Shown here one piece after another: positions 44,871 to 54,571 of a stretch of 64,000 nucleotides of DNA. The position numbers and the translations under genes were made by a program. Under the pieces are notes generated by a model, which saw only the letters and a program-made list of their open reading frames with translations, searched no databases and was not told the DNA's origin. Source of the stretch: Microbacterium invictum. GTDB taxonomy: Bacteria; Actinomycetota; Actinomycetes; Actinomycetales; Microbacteriaceae. Position 1 is the first letter of the stretch; every line of letters starts with the position of its first letter. Where the stretch lies: positions 1,674,001 to 1,738,000 of the forward strand of contig NZ_CP139779.1 of assembly GCF_034421375.1 (NCBI RefSeq). The letters are read 5' to 3'.

Positions 44871-44900
44871 ACACTAGCGCGATGCGATCCGGGTCGTCAA
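44871..44900 (-). promoter_or_regulatory. Near-consensus promoter of the 33-codon ORF
   Basis: On the minus strand: -35 TTGACG (44895-44900), 18-base spacer, -10 TAGTGT (44871-44876). Start predicted near 44864, giving a ~29-base leader with a full Shine-Dalgarno. The region 44836-45046 otherwise holds only the smc promoter region. Confidence 0.7.
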
Positions 44901-44993
44901 GCGAATTGCCAGAATCGGCCGGCATCCGGGCGTGTCGCGCTCGGAATCCGGCGCCGGTCCGCTGGCCTCAACGGCATCGGGAGGGGAGTTCGA

Positions 44994-44999
44994 TACCCT
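44994..44999 (+). promoter_or_regulatory. Candidate -10 element TACCCT of smc
   Basis: TACCCT predicts a start near 45006 and a ~40-base leader containing the GGAGGT of smc. Confidence 0.4.
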
Positions 45000-45046
45000 G
45001 GGCGGCGCCGCTCCGAGCCGCGGGCGTGCAGGGCCGGAGGTGGACG

Positions 45047-48000
45047 ATGCACCTGAAGAGCGTGACGCTCAAAGGGTTCAAGTCCTTCGCGCAACCCACG
45101 ACGTTCGCCTTCGAGCCCGGCGTCACCTGCATCGTCGGGCCGAACGGGTCGGGCAAGTCGAACGTCGTCGATGCTCTCGCGTGGGTGATGGGCGAGCAGG
45201 GTGCCAAGACGCTCCGCGGCGGGAAGATGGAGGACGTCATCTTCGCCGGCACCACGACGCGCGGACCCCTCGGTCGTGCCGAGGTGCGTCTGACCATCGA
45301 CAACAGCGACGGTGCGCTCCCGATCGATTACACCGAGGTGTCGATCAGTCGGACGCTCTTCCGCAACGGCGCCAGCGAGTACGCCATCAACGGCGAGACC
45401 TGTCGACTGCTGGATGTCCAAGAGCTCTTGAGCGACTCGGGCCTGGGGCGCGAGATGCACGTGATCGTCGGGCAGGGACGCCTCGATACGGTGCTCCAGG
45501 CGACGCCGGAAGACCGTCGCGGCTTCATCGAGGAGGCCGCAGGGATCCTGAAGCACCGGCGCCGCAAGGAGAAGACGCTCCGCAAGCTCGAGGCCATGGA
45601 GGCCAACCTCACCCGGCTGAGCGATCTCGCCGGAGAGCTGCGCCGACAGCTCAAGCCCCTCGGTCGTCAGGCCGAGGTGGCGCGGGAGGCCGCGACGATC
45701 GCCGCCGTCGTCCGCGATGCCCGGGCGCGCCTTCTCGCGGACGAGCTGCTGCGCGTCCGTCAGGAGCTGACGGGTCACGCGCGCACCGAGCAGGAGCGTC
45801 TCGCCGAGCGGATGGTGCTGCAGGATCAGGCGCAGCACGTCCGCGCGCGGATCGAGCGACTCGAGGGCGATCAGCGATCCGAGGCGGTCGACGAGGCACG
45901 CCGCGTGGTGCACGGGCTCGAGCGCGTGCAGGAGAGGCTGCGGTCGCTCTACGCCCTGGCGGGGCAACGGATGTCACTCCTCGCCGACTCCGCCGAACAC
46001 GACGGTGACCGCGGCGGCGTGACGGTCACCCCCGAGGCGATCGCGCACGCGCGCGCCGAGATCGATGCGGTCGCGGCCGGCCTGGCGGGGGCGCAGGACG
46101 CCGCCGTCGCCGCCGCGCGCGAGGTGACGCGTGCGCGCGCGGAACTGGACGCCCTCGACGTCGACATCGCCGAGCAGAGCGCACTGGTCTCGGAGCACGA
46201 CATGCGGCTCACCGCCCTGCGTGCGGCTGCCGAGGCTGCCGCGTCGACCCTGGCGGCGGTCCGCACGGCGGTGGAACGGCAGGAGCGCGCGTGGCAGGCC
46301 GCGCTCGCCCGGCGCGACGAGGCCGAGCAGGCGTTGGCCTCCGTCCAGCCGGAGGAGGACGCGCCGACCCCCGACCATGCGGCGGACTACGAGCGCGCGC
46401 AGCGCGACGCGGGGGCGGCCGAGGAAGAGCTCGCAGGTCTGCGGGAGCGCCTGCATTCGGCCGAACGCGAGCTCGACGCGCTGACCGCCGAGACAGCGGC
46501 GATCGACCGGGCTCTGGACATCCGCTCCACCGCCGCCGACATCGTCGCGCGCGGCGGCGAGGGCATCCGGGGTCTGGTGGGCGATGCCGTCCGCGTCGAA
46601 GCCGGATACGAGGCGGCGGTCGCGGCCGCCCTCGGCCCGCTGGCCGAGGCGGTGCTCGTCGACGATCTGCCGGCGGGATTCCGGCTCGCGGCGGCGGTCC
46701 GGAGCGACGACGCCGGGGCCGTCGACATCGTCGTGGCCGAGCCCCCGGGGGACGAGGGGCACGCGGATGTCCTCGGACCGGTCGTCATCGCCGCGGCGGT
46801 CGTGACGGCGCCCGCGGGTATCCATGCTCTGCTCTCGGGGGTGCTCATCGCCGCGGATCTCGACGAAGCGGAGCGGCTCCTGTCGGACCCGGGCCATGCG
46901 CAGGCGACGATCGTGACGCGCGCCGGGGAAGTGTGCCGGGTGAATCGGCTCCGTGCGGGTTCCGGATCCTCGCGCTCCCGCGTGGAGCTGGTGGCCGAGC
47001 GAGACGCCGCGGCGGCGAGGCGGGATGAGCTGATCGTGATCGTCGACTCCCTCCGGGAGGCGCGGTCGGAGGCGGCCGCCGACCTCGACGACAAGCGGCG
47101 ACGGGCGCGACAGACGCTGGAGTCGATGCGTGCACACGACGCCGAGCTCTCGGCGCGAGCCGAGCAGGTCAACCGCGCCACCGTGCGCCACGAAGCGGCC
47201 GTCGCCGAATGCGAACGACTCGGGACGGCCCTCAGCCAGGCCCGCGCCGGCGTCACCGAGGCGGCCGACGCCGCTCGCGTCGCCGACGAACAGCTCACCG
47301 CGGCGCTCGAATCACCTCGCCCCATCCTCGACGCCTCGGCTCGGGACGGACTTCTCGCGGCGCTGGAGGCCGCCCGCGAGACCGAGATGCGGGCGCGCCT
47401 GGACGTCGAGACGCTCACGGAGCGGATCCGCGCGCAGGAATCGCGTGTCGTGCAGCTGGAGAAGCAGCGGGAGCGGGAGCAGGCGGCGGCGGTCGAGGCG
47501 GCCCGGCGCGCCGTCATCCGGAAGAGCCAGCGTGATGCCGCCGCGGATGTCGCGGGCCGGATCCCTCCGGTCTTGGACGCGGTCGGCCGTTCCCTCATCG
47601 AGGCCCGCAACGACCTCGTGGCCGCAGAGACCGCACGGACGGCCGTGACCGCAGAGCTCGGCGAGCTCCGGCGAGAGGATGCGCGGGTCCGGGAGCGCCT
47701 CTCGGCGGTGACCGAGGACGTCCACGGTCTGGAGCTGCGCATCCACGAGCGACGACTCCAGGCGGGTTCGCTCCGCGACCGAGCGCTGTCGGAACTCGGC
47801 CTCGAAGAGAATATCCTGATTTCGGAATATGGCCCCGACCAGCTCATACCCGACCCAGCGGACGCCGATGCAAGCGGCATCCCCTTCGACCGTGCGGTTC
47901 AGCAGCGGCGACTCGCCGACGCCGAACGCACGCTCGCGCAACTGGGGCGGGTCAACCCGCTGGCACTGGAGGAATTCTCCGCTCTCGAGCAGCGTCACGC

Positions 48001-48571
48001 GTTCCTCACCGAGCAGCTCGACGACCTCAGTCGGACCCGCAAAGACCTCCTCACGATCATCGAGGAGCTCGACGACCGCATGCGGACGATCTTCCTCGAC
48101 GCGTTCGCCGACACCCAGCGAGCGTTCGACCAGGTGTTCCCCGTCCTGTTCCCCGGCGGCTCGGGGAGCATCGAGTTGACGAAGCCCGACGACGCGCTCA
48201 CGACCGGCATCGAGGTCACGGTGCGACCGGTCGGCAAGAAGATCGAGCGGCTCTCACTGCTGTCGGGCGGTGAACGGTCGCTGGCGGCGGTGGCGCTGCT
48301 GGTGGCGATCTTCAAGGCGCGCCCGAGTCCCTTCTACATCCTCGACGAGGTCGAGGCGGCCCTCGACGACGCCAATCTCGGGCGGCTCCTCGGCGTGTTC
48401 GAGCAGCTCCGCGAGAGCAGCCAGCTCATCGTCATCACGCACCAGAAAAGGACGATGGAGATCGCCGACGCGCTCTACGGCGTCTCGATGCGTCAGGACG
48501 GCGTCTCGGCCGTCGTCGGGCAGCGACTGGGCCGAACCGCCGACGACGACGGCCGGCGGGTGGCGAGCTGA
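45047..48571 (+). CDS. smc: Chromosome segregation protein SMC
   Basis: Condensin ATPase of 1174 residues. N-terminal Walker A GPNGSGKSNVVDAL in MHLKSVTLKGFKSF start; LLSDSGLGREMHVIVGQGRLD leads to coiled coil 1 (about 165-490); the hinge is near 505-640 (GEGIRGLVGDAVRVEAGYE); coiled coil 2 runs to about 1010; the C-terminal head has the signature LSLLSGGERSLAAVAL and the Walker B FYILDEVEAALDD. GGAGGT lies seven bases before ATG 45047. The neighbour ftsY is typical. ScpA and ScpB are not in the window. Confidence 0.97.
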   Translation: MHLKSVTLKGFKSFAQPTTFAFEPGVTCIVGPNGSGKSNVVDALAWVMGEQGAKTLRGGKMEDVIFAGTTTRGPLGRAEVRLTIDNSDGALPIDYTEVSISRTLFRNGASEYAINGETCRLLDVQELLSDSGLGREMHVIVGQGRLDTVLQATPEDRRGFIEEAAGILKHRRRKEKTLRKLEAMEANLTRLSDLAGELRRQLKPLGRQAEVAREAATIAAVVRDARARLLADELLRVRQELTGHARTEQERLAERMVLQDQAQHVRARIERLEGDQRSEAVDEARRVVHGLERVQERLRSLYALAGQRMSLLADSAEHDGDRGGVTVTPEAIAHARAEIDAVAAGLAGAQDAAVAAAREVTRARAELDALDVDIAEQSALVSEHDMRLTALRAAAEAAASTLAAVRTAVERQERAWQAALARRDEAEQALASVQPEEDAPTPDHAADYERAQRDAGAAEEELAGLRERLHSAERELDALTAETAAIDRALDIRSTAADIVARGGEGIRGLVGDAVRVEAGYEAAVAAALGPLAEAVLVDDLPAGFRLAAAVRSDDAGAVDIVVAEPPGDEGHADVLGPVVIAAAVVTAPAGIHALLSGVLIAADLDEAERLLSDPGHAQATIVTRAGEVCRVNRLRAGSGSSRSRVELVAERDAAAARRDELIVIVDSLREARSEAAADLDDKRRRARQTLESMRAHDAELSARAEQVNRATVRHEAAVAECERLGTALSQARAGVTEAADAARVADEQLTAALESPRPILDASARDGLLAALEAARETEMRARLDVETLTERIRAQESRVVQLEKQREREQAAAVEAARRAVIRKSQRDAAADVAGRIPPVLDAVGRSLIEARNDLVAAETARTAVTAELGELRREDARVRERLSAVTEDVHGLELRIHERRLQAGSLRDRALSELGLEENILISEYGPDQLIPDPADADASGIPFDRAVQQRRLADAERTLAQLGRVNPLALEEFSALEQRHAFLTEQLDDLSRTRKDLLTIIEELDDRMRTIFLDAFADTQRAFDQVFPVLFPGGSGSIELTKPDDALTTGIEVTVRPVGKKIERLSLLSGGERSLAAVALLVAIFKARPSPFYILDEVEAALDDANLGRLLGVFEQLRESSQLIVITHQKRTMEIADALYGVSMRQDGVSAVVGQRLGRTADDDGRRVAS

Positions 48572-48612
48572 GGGGAGCGGCCCAGCCGAGGAGGTAGCAA
48601 GGTCCGCGCCCG

Positions 48613-48618
48613 TAGGCT
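48613..48618 (+). promoter_or_regulatory. -10 element TAGGCT of ftsY (leaderless)
   Basis: TAGGCT ends exactly 6 bases before ATG 48625. Confidence 0.55.
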
Positions 48619-48624
48619 GGTGGC

Positions 48625-49497
<873 letters not shown>

Positions 49498-49573
49498 GCG
49501 GGTTCGACCTTCGATCGGGCCGACGCGCGGGTCGGGTCTATCGCCCCGGGCGGGAGGCTGGTTTCATGGGCGT

Positions 49574-50074
49574 ATGGCGATCGAGCACGACTTCTTCGGA
49601 CTCCTCGAGTCGGGTCCGGACGGCTCGATCTTCTGGTCGGAGACCGTCGAACTCGGCGACCAGTCCGTCACGGTCGATCTGACGGCTCCCGACCAGGACG
49701 ACGTGTCCCAGGCGGCCCTCGACATCGCCGCGAGCCTGGTGTCCTCCCTCGAGGCCATCGACCGGACGGCGCGCAACGGCATGGTCTCCGAGCTGGATGA
49801 CCGCACCAGCGAGGTCACCGAGTACATCCTGCAGCAGCAGGAGGTCCTCGGGGAGGACATCGAGAACCTGCTGGTCGACATCTCGGGCGACATCCGGATC
49901 GACGTGATCCGCTCGCTGCAGCTGATGAGCATGACCATTCTCGCCGACGAGCACGGCGGCGCCGATCCCTTCGCCGTCCTGGAGTACGCGCTCGACCCCG
50001 ACGCCACCGACGACGTCCTGCTGGTGAACTTGGACTCCGCCGGAGACGTGCTCTCGGTCACCAGCGCCGACTGA
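49574..50074 (+). CDS. DUF2004-like cytoplasmic protein
   Basis: 166 residues, acidic, no membrane segment or signal peptide. It begins MAIEHDFFGLLESGPDGSIFW and ends in a beta/alpha part with ADPFAVLEYALDPDATDD. The pattern fits the DUF2004 family of unknown function, with moderate certainty. ATG 49574; no Shine-Dalgarno and a TTTCAT six bases before the ATG hint at a leaderless start. Its stop and that of the convergent lipA form a small hairpin (50072-50089). Confidence 0.75.
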   Translation: MAIEHDFFGLLESGPDGSIFWSETVELGDQSVTVDLTAPDQDDVSQAALDIAASLVSSLEAIDRTARNGMVSELDDRTSEVTEYILQQQEVLGEDIENLLVDISGDIRIDVIRSLQLMSMTILADEHGGADPFAVLEYALDPDATDDVLLVNLDSAGDVLSVTSAD

Positions 50075-50089
50075 CCCGCCGGGCGGTCA
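50072..50089. terminator. Small hairpin made of two convergent stop codons
   Basis: TGACC and GGTCA (plus GC/GC with one bulged C) around CGG. It includes the stop codons of both the DUF2004-like gene and lipA. Short and without a U-run, so weak at most. Confidence 0.3.
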
Positions 50090-51088
50090 TACCGCCTGGG
50101 CGAACGCCGTCCCGTCGGAGGCGAGGTCGCGGGCGAGGTGCGAGAGGTCGTCGGGGATCTCGCGGCCCTTCGAGATCATCGACTGCGCCCACAGGCGACC
50201 CGCCCGATACGACGACCTCACGAGCGGGCCCGCCAGCACGCCGAGGAAGCCGATCTCCTCCGCAGCCTCCTTGAAGGCGACGAACTCGTCGGGCTTCACC
50301 CAGCGGTCGACGGGGAGGTGGCGCGGGGACGGACGGAGGTACTGCGTGATGGTGATGATGTCCGTGCCGGCATCGTGCAGATCCTGCAGCGCCTCGACGA
50401 CCTCCGCGGGGGTCTCGCCCATTCCGAGGATGAGGTTGGACTTCGTGATCAGACCGGCGTCGCGGGCCATCGACAGCACGCCGAGCGACCGCTCGTAGCG
50501 GAAGGCGGGGCGGATGCGCTTGAAGATGCGGGGCACCGTCTCGACGTTGTGCGCGAACACCTCCGGCCGGGAGGCGAACACCTCCTCCAGGAGGCTCGGC
50601 ACGCCGTTGAAATCCGTGGCGAGGATCTCCACGCCCGTTCCCGGGTTGCCGTCGTGGATGCGCCGTACCGTCTCGGCATGGAGCCAGGCACCGCCGTCGG
50701 GCAGATCGTCGCGGGCGACTCCGGTCACCGTGGCGTAGCGCAACTGCATCCTTTGGACGCTCTCGGCGACCCGGCGGGGCTCGTCGGTGTCGTAGTCGGC
50801 GGGCTTGCCGGTGTCGATCTGACAGAAGTCGCAGCGGCGGGTGCACTGCGACCCTCCGATGAGGAAGGTCGCCTCGCGGTCCTCCCAGCACTCGTAGATG
50901 TTCGGGCAGCCCGCCTCCTGGCAGACGGTGTGCAGTCCTTCGTCCTTCACCAGGCTCTGGAGGGCCTGGTACTCCGGACCCATCCTCGCCTTCGTGCGGA
51001 TCCATTCGGGCTTGCGCTCGATGGGTGTCTGGGCGTTGCGCACCTCCAGCCGCAGGAGGCGCCGGCCTTCGGGTGCCGCGGCGCTCAC
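50087..51088 (-). CDS. lipA: Lipoyl synthase
   Basis: Radical SAM enzyme inserting two sulphurs into octanoyl groups to make lipoate. 333 residues from GTG 51088, which overlaps the lipB stop (GTGA). Auxiliary cluster Cys are in [14 protein letters not shown]; the radical SAM cluster is CTRRCDFC. The terminal Ser ligand is in RSSYRAGRL. It follows lipB on the same strand, the normal order for octanoyl transfer then sulphur insertion. Confidence 0.97.
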   Translation of the reverse strand: MSAAAPEGRRLLRLEVRNAQTPIERKPEWIRTKARMGPEYQALQSLVKDEGLHTVCQEAGCPNIYECWEDREATFLIGGSQCTRRCDFCQIDTGKPADYDTDEPRRVAESVQRMQLRYATVTGVARDDLPDGGAWLHAETVRRIHDGNPGTGVEILATDFNGVPSLLEEVFASRPEVFAHNVETVPRIFKRIRPAFRYERSLGVLSMARDAGLITKSNLILGMGETPAEVVEALQDLHDAGTDIITITQYLRPSPRHLPVDRWVKPDEFVAFKEAAEEIGFLGVLAGPLVRSSYRAGRLWAQSMISKGREIPDDLSHLARDLASDGTAFAQAV

Positions 51089-51723
51089 GCGGCCACCGCC
51101 TGCTCGGCGGCGAGGAAGACCTCGGTGATGGAGGGGAGGATGTCGCGGGGGGAGGTCTCCGTGCCCGACACCTCGCTGATCGTCGTGACCCCGGCGTCGG
51201 CGATGCCGCAGGGGATGATCTGCCGGAACGGCGCGAGGGAGTTGTCGCAGTTCACGGCGAAGCCGTGCATGGTCACTCCCCGTTCGACACGGACACCGAT
51301 GGCGGCGACCTTGTCGGTCGAGAGGGGCCTGCGCACCCAGACGCCGCTTCGCCCCTCGACCTGGAATCCGTCCACGCCGTGGCGCGCGAGCGCCTCGATC
51401 AGGAGGCGTTCCAGACGTCGGACGTGGGCGACGACGTCGACCGGCTCGCGGAGGCGGACGATCGGATAGCCGACGAGCTGACCGGGACCGTGCCACGTGA
51501 TCTTGCCGCCGCGGTCGACGTCGACGACCGGCGTGCCGTCGGTCGGGCGCTCATGCGTCTCGGTGCGCTTGCCTGCGGTGAACACCGGCTCGTGTTCGAG
51601 CAGCAGGAGGGTGTCGGACCGCTCCGCGCGCACCACCTCGCCATGCACCCGCCGCTGGAGCGTCCACGCGTCGGCATAGGGGACGAAGTCGGGGTCGAGC
51701 CCCACCGTCATCGTTTCGAGCAC
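51085..51723 (-). CDS. lipB: Octanoyl-[ACP]:protein N-octanoyltransferase
   Basis: Moves octanoate from acyl carrier protein to lipoyl domains, the first step of lipoate synthesis. 212 residues from GTG 51723 with GAGAGG seven bases upstream; a GTG/ATG choice remains (ATG 51711). [36 protein letters not shown] with the catalytic Lys, and IIPCGI with the catalytic Cys are intact. Its promoter (-10 TATTGT on the minus strand, 51754-51759) overlaps the inverted repeat next to the TetR-VOC gene. Confidence 0.95.
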   Translation of the reverse strand: MLETMTVGLDPDFVPYADAWTLQRRVHGEVVRAERSDTLLLLEHEPVFTAGKRTETHERPTDGTPVVDVDRGGKITWHGPGQLVGYPIVRLREPVDVVAHVRRLERLLIEALARHGVDGFQVEGRSGVWVRRPLSTDKVAAIGVRVERGVTMHGFAVNCDNSLAPFRQIIPCGIADAGVTTISEVSGTETSPRDILPSITEVFLAAEQAVAA

Positions 51724-51736
51724 CGATCCGCCTCTC

Positions 51737-51757
51737 TTGTTGTACTGCGTCCAACAA
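51737..51757. promoter_or_regulatory. Candidate operator between lipB and the TetR-VOC gene
   Basis: Inverted repeat TTGTTG-N9-CAACAA in the 77-base divergent gap. The right arm overlaps the lipB -10 (TATTGT on minus), so binding would affect lipBA and perhaps the regulator itself. Confidence 0.5.
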
Positions 51758-51788
51758 TACGTCACCGGTGCCGCGGGTCCTCGCGTCC

Positions 51789-51794
51789 TAGGGT
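51789..51794 (+). promoter_or_regulatory. -10 element TAGGGT of the TetR-VOC gene (leaderless)
   Basis: TAGGGT ends exactly 6 bases before ATG 51801. Confidence 0.55.
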
Positions 51795-51800
51795 GAGGTC

Positions 51801-52772
51801 ATGCCAGAGCAGCGTTCCGGACGTCCGAAGCTCTCGTCTCCTCAGACCATCGCCGAGGCTGCGAGCGAGCTGTTCCTCGAGCGGGGCTACGACGCGACAT
51901 CCCTCGCCGACATCGCGCTGCGCGCCGGCGTCTCGCGGTCGAGCTTCTTCAACTACTTCACCTCCAAGTCCGACATCCTCTGGTCGAGCTTCGACGAGCG
52001 GGTCGGCCACCTCGTCCGCCGCCTCGATGACGGTGCGTCCGGCCCGGAGGGGATTCATGCGGCGCTGCGCGCGTTCGCTTCGGGACTCGCCCCCGACACG
52101 CTGGCGCTCGCGATGGCGAACGCCGAGGCGATGGGGCTCGTGGAAGAGCTGGACCGGGAGTCGGCGGTGCGGATGGCGCGCATCGGTCGTTCGGTGGCCG
52201 CCGCGCTGCAGCCCGGTGCCGACCCGCTCGCCGCGGATGTGGCGGGAACGGCGGTGGGCGGGGCGGTCCTCGCAGCGGTGAGGGCGTGGTCCGCAGCGGG
52301 CCCGGGGCGCACGTCGCTCGCCGGCACCCTCGACCACGCGGTCGCTCTCGTGACGCCTCTCCTGCCGCCACGGGGAGGCGTGCGTCAGCTCCGGCTTGTG
52401 GTCCGCTCCGACGACCTGGACGGCGCGCTGTCGTTCTACCGCGACACCCTCGGGATGCCGCAGGCGCAGGCCTTCGAGGGCCCGGACGGCGCGCGCGTGG
52501 CGATCCTCGAGGCGGGCCGTGCCACCCTCGAGCTGGCCAACGACGCGCAGGTGCGCTTCATCGATCTGGTGGAGACCGACGGTGGCCGGAGCGACGGGAT
52601 CAGGGTGGCGCTCGAGGTGGACGACGCCGGGGCCGCCGCGGACGTGCTCGTGAGGGCCGGCGCGCACCTGGAGGCTCCTCCCACGCAGACGCCGTGGCGC
52701 TCGCGGAACGCTCGGCTGAGAGGCCCGGACGGCCTGCAGCTCACCGTCTTCCAGGAGCTGCCTCCCGAGTGA
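51801..52772 (+). CDS. TetR-type regulator fused to a VOC (glyoxalase-like) domain
   Basis: 323 residues in a single uninterrupted frame. Residues 1-60 are a TetR helix-turn-helix (TIAEAASELFLERGYDATSL, GVSRSSFFNYFTSKSDIL); 60-190 are the helical TetR ligand domain; 195-323 are a vicinal-oxygen-chelate fold (LRLVVRSDDLDGALSFYRDT, GPDGARVAILEAG, WRSRNARLRGPDGLQLTVFQ). VOC domains are glyoxalase, dioxygenase or drug-binding folds. Whether the usual metal ligands remain is unclear, so the domain may sense a small molecule rather than catalyse. It faces lipB and has a nearby inverted repeat. Ligand and targets unknown. Confidence 0.9.
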   Translation: MPEQRSGRPKLSSPQTIAEAASELFLERGYDATSLADIALRAGVSRSSFFNYFTSKSDILWSSFDERVGHLVRRLDDGASGPEGIHAALRAFASGLAPDTLALAMANAEAMGLVEELDRESAVRMARIGRSVAAALQPGADPLAADVAGTAVGGAVLAAVRAWSAAGPGRTSLAGTLDHAVALVTPLLPPRGGVRQLRLVVRSDDLDGALSFYRDTLGMPQAQAFEGPDGARVAILEAGRATLELANDAQVRFIDLVETDGGRSDGIRVALEVDDAGAAADVLVRAGAHLEAPPTQTPWRSRNARLRGPDGLQLTVFQELPPE

Positions 52773-52829
52773 GCCTCGTCCGGGTGCCGCCGGCCCGAGA
52801 CGCGCGAGGGAGCCGGCGACCCCACGGCG

Positions 52830-52835
52830 TAGAAT
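52830..52835 (+). promoter_or_regulatory. -10 element TAGAAT of ffh
   Basis: TAGAAT ends 9 bases before ATG 52845, giving at most a 2-3 base leader. Confidence 0.5.
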
Positions 52836-52844
52836 TGCCGGACC

Positions 52845-54422
52845 ATGGCTACCTTCGGCACGCTCTCCGACCGGCTCACTGAGACCTTCCGCAATCTGCG
52901 CACGAAGGGCAAGCTCACGCCCGCGGACGTCGACGGCACGGTGCGCGAGATCCGCCGGGCGCTCCTGGACGCCGACGTCGCGCTGCCGGTGGTGAAGGAT
53001 TTCACCGCCAGGATCCGCGAACGCGCGCTGGGCGACGAGGTCAATCGCGCTCTGAACCCCGCCCAGCAGGTGGTGCAGATCGTCAACGAGGAGCTCGTCG
53101 GGATCCTCGGCGGGCAGCAGCGCCGGCTCGAGTTCGCCAAGAACCCGCCCACGGTGATCATGCTGGCGGGGCTGCAGGGATCGGGGAAGACGACCTTCGC
53201 CGGCAAGCTCGCGAAGATGCTCGAGAAGGACGGGCACACGCCGCTGCTCGTCGCGGCGGATCTCCAGCGACCCAACGCCGTCAATCAGCTCCAGGTCGTC
53301 GGCCGGCAGGCCGGTGCCGCCGTCTACGCCCCCGAGCCGGGGAACGGCGTGGGCGATCCGGTGCGGGTGGCGATGGACGGGGTAGAGGTCGCTCGCCGCC
53401 AGCAGCACGATGTCGTCATCATCGACACCGCGGGTCGCCTGGGCGTGGATGCCGAGCTCATGAAGCAGGCCGCGAACATCCGCCGGGCGACGGACCCCGA
53501 CGAGGTCCTCTTCGTCATCGACGCGATGATCGGTCAGGACGCGGTGAACACCGCCAAGGCCTTCCAGGAGGGCGTGGACTTCACCGGCGTGGTGCTTTCC
53601 AAGCTCGACGGCGACGCCCGAGGCGGGGCGGCGCTGTCGGTGGCCTCGGTCACCGGGCGCCCGATCATCTTCGCCTCCACCGGCGAGGGACTCGACGATG
53701 TCGAGCCGTTCCACCCCGACCGGATGGCGTCGCGCATCCTCGACCTCGGCGACATCCTCACCCTCATCGAGCAGGCCCAGCAGGCCTTCGACGAGGAGGA
53801 GGCGCGCAAGGTCGCCGAGAAGATCGCGACCGAGCAGTTCACGCTCGAGGACTTCCTGCAGCAGATGCAGCAGCTGAAGAAGATGGGGTCGATGAAGAAG
53901 ATGCTCGGGATGCTCCCGGGCATGGGCGGGATGAAACAGCAGCTCGACGACTTCGATGAGCGAGAGATCGATCGAACTGAGGCGATCATCCGCTCGATGA
54001 CGCCCGGTGAGCGGCGCAATCCGAAGGTCCTCAACGGCTCGCGGCGCCTGCGCATCGCCCGTGGCTCGGGGATGACGGTGACCGACGTCAATCAGCTGGT
54101 CCAGCGTTTCGATCAGGCGGCGAAGATGATGAAGACCGTGGCCCGCGGCGGTGTGCCGAACATCCCGGGCATGGGGCCTGTGCCGGGCGCGGGGCGTCCC
54201 GGCGCGTCCGCGAAGCGCGGGAAGCAGCAGAAGCCGAAGGGTTCGCGCTCGGGCAATCCGGCCAAGCGGGCCGCCGAGAACGCGGGGATCGCCGCATCGG
54301 CGTCCGCCGCCCCCACAGGAACCGGATTCGGTCTGGGCGGCGCCGCCGGCTCGGGCGGCGCACCCGCCGAACCCACCGCGCAGGATCTCGCCGAACTGCA
54401 GAAGCTCCTCGGCCGGGGCTGA
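52845..54422 (+). CDS. ffh: Signal recognition particle protein Ffh
   Basis: GTPase and RNA-binding part of SRP, binding signal peptides as they leave the ribosome. 525 residues: N domain, G domain with GLQGSGKTTFAGKLAK (G1), DTAGRLGVDAELM (G3) and SKLDGDARGG (G4), and a Met-rich M domain (about 325-440, QQMQQLKKMGSMKKMLGMLP). A low-complexity Gly/Ala/Pro tail (about 440-510) precedes the last AQDLAELQKLLGRG. The 4.5S RNA gene is not in the window. Pairs with ftsY. Confidence 0.97.
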   Translation: MATFGTLSDRLTETFRNLRTKGKLTPADVDGTVREIRRALLDADVALPVVKDFTARIRERALGDEVNRALNPAQQVVQIVNEELVGILGGQQRRLEFAKNPPTVIMLAGLQGSGKTTFAGKLAKMLEKDGHTPLLVAADLQRPNAVNQLQVVGRQAGAAVYAPEPGNGVGDPVRVAMDGVEVARRQQHDVVIIDTAGRLGVDAELMKQAANIRRATDPDEVLFVIDAMIGQDAVNTAKAFQEGVDFTGVVLSKLDGDARGGAALSVASVTGRPIIFASTGEGLDDVEPFHPDRMASRILDLGDILTLIEQAQQAFDEEEARKVAEKIATEQFTLEDFLQQMQQLKKMGSMKKMLGMLPGMGGMKQQLDDFDEREIDRTEAIIRSMTPGERRNPKVLNGSRRLRIARGSGMTVTDVNQLVQRFDQAAKMMKTVARGGVPNIPGMGPVPGAGRPGASAKRGKQQKPKGSRSGNPAKRAAENAGIAASASAAPTGTGFGLGGAAGSGGAPAEPTAQDLAELQKLLGRG

Positions 54423-54466
54423 CGCTCCTCCGCCGGGGCGGCGACTCTGCGGGACCCTCTCGCACC

Positions 54467-54525
54467 TTCGTTCGTCGCAGATGCCCGCCAGAAGGGCTCG
54501 AGGACGTACATCTGCGACGAACGAA
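54467..54525. repeat. 17-bp perfect inverted repeat between ffh and the GCS2 gene
   Basis: Left arm TTCGTTCGTCGCAGATG (54467-54483), 25-base spacer, exact complement at 54509-54525. It lies between convergent genes, with no U-run and no similar copy elsewhere in the window. It may be a bidirectional terminator or a mobile palindromic element. A second 7-bp hairpin (GGTGGCG/CGCCACC, 54533-54551) follows before the GCS2-type gene's stop. The 149-base gap holds nothing else. Confidence 0.6.
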
Positions 54526-54571
54526 TCGGCGCGGTGGCGCTCCTCGCCACCACCGAGGCTCCGAACGGGCC

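Noticed and set aside
44561..45046. In-frame extension upstream of smc
   Set aside because: The canonical SMC start MHLKSVTLKGFKSF at 45047 has a good ribosome site; the extension has no similarity and overlaps the minus-strand promoter region.
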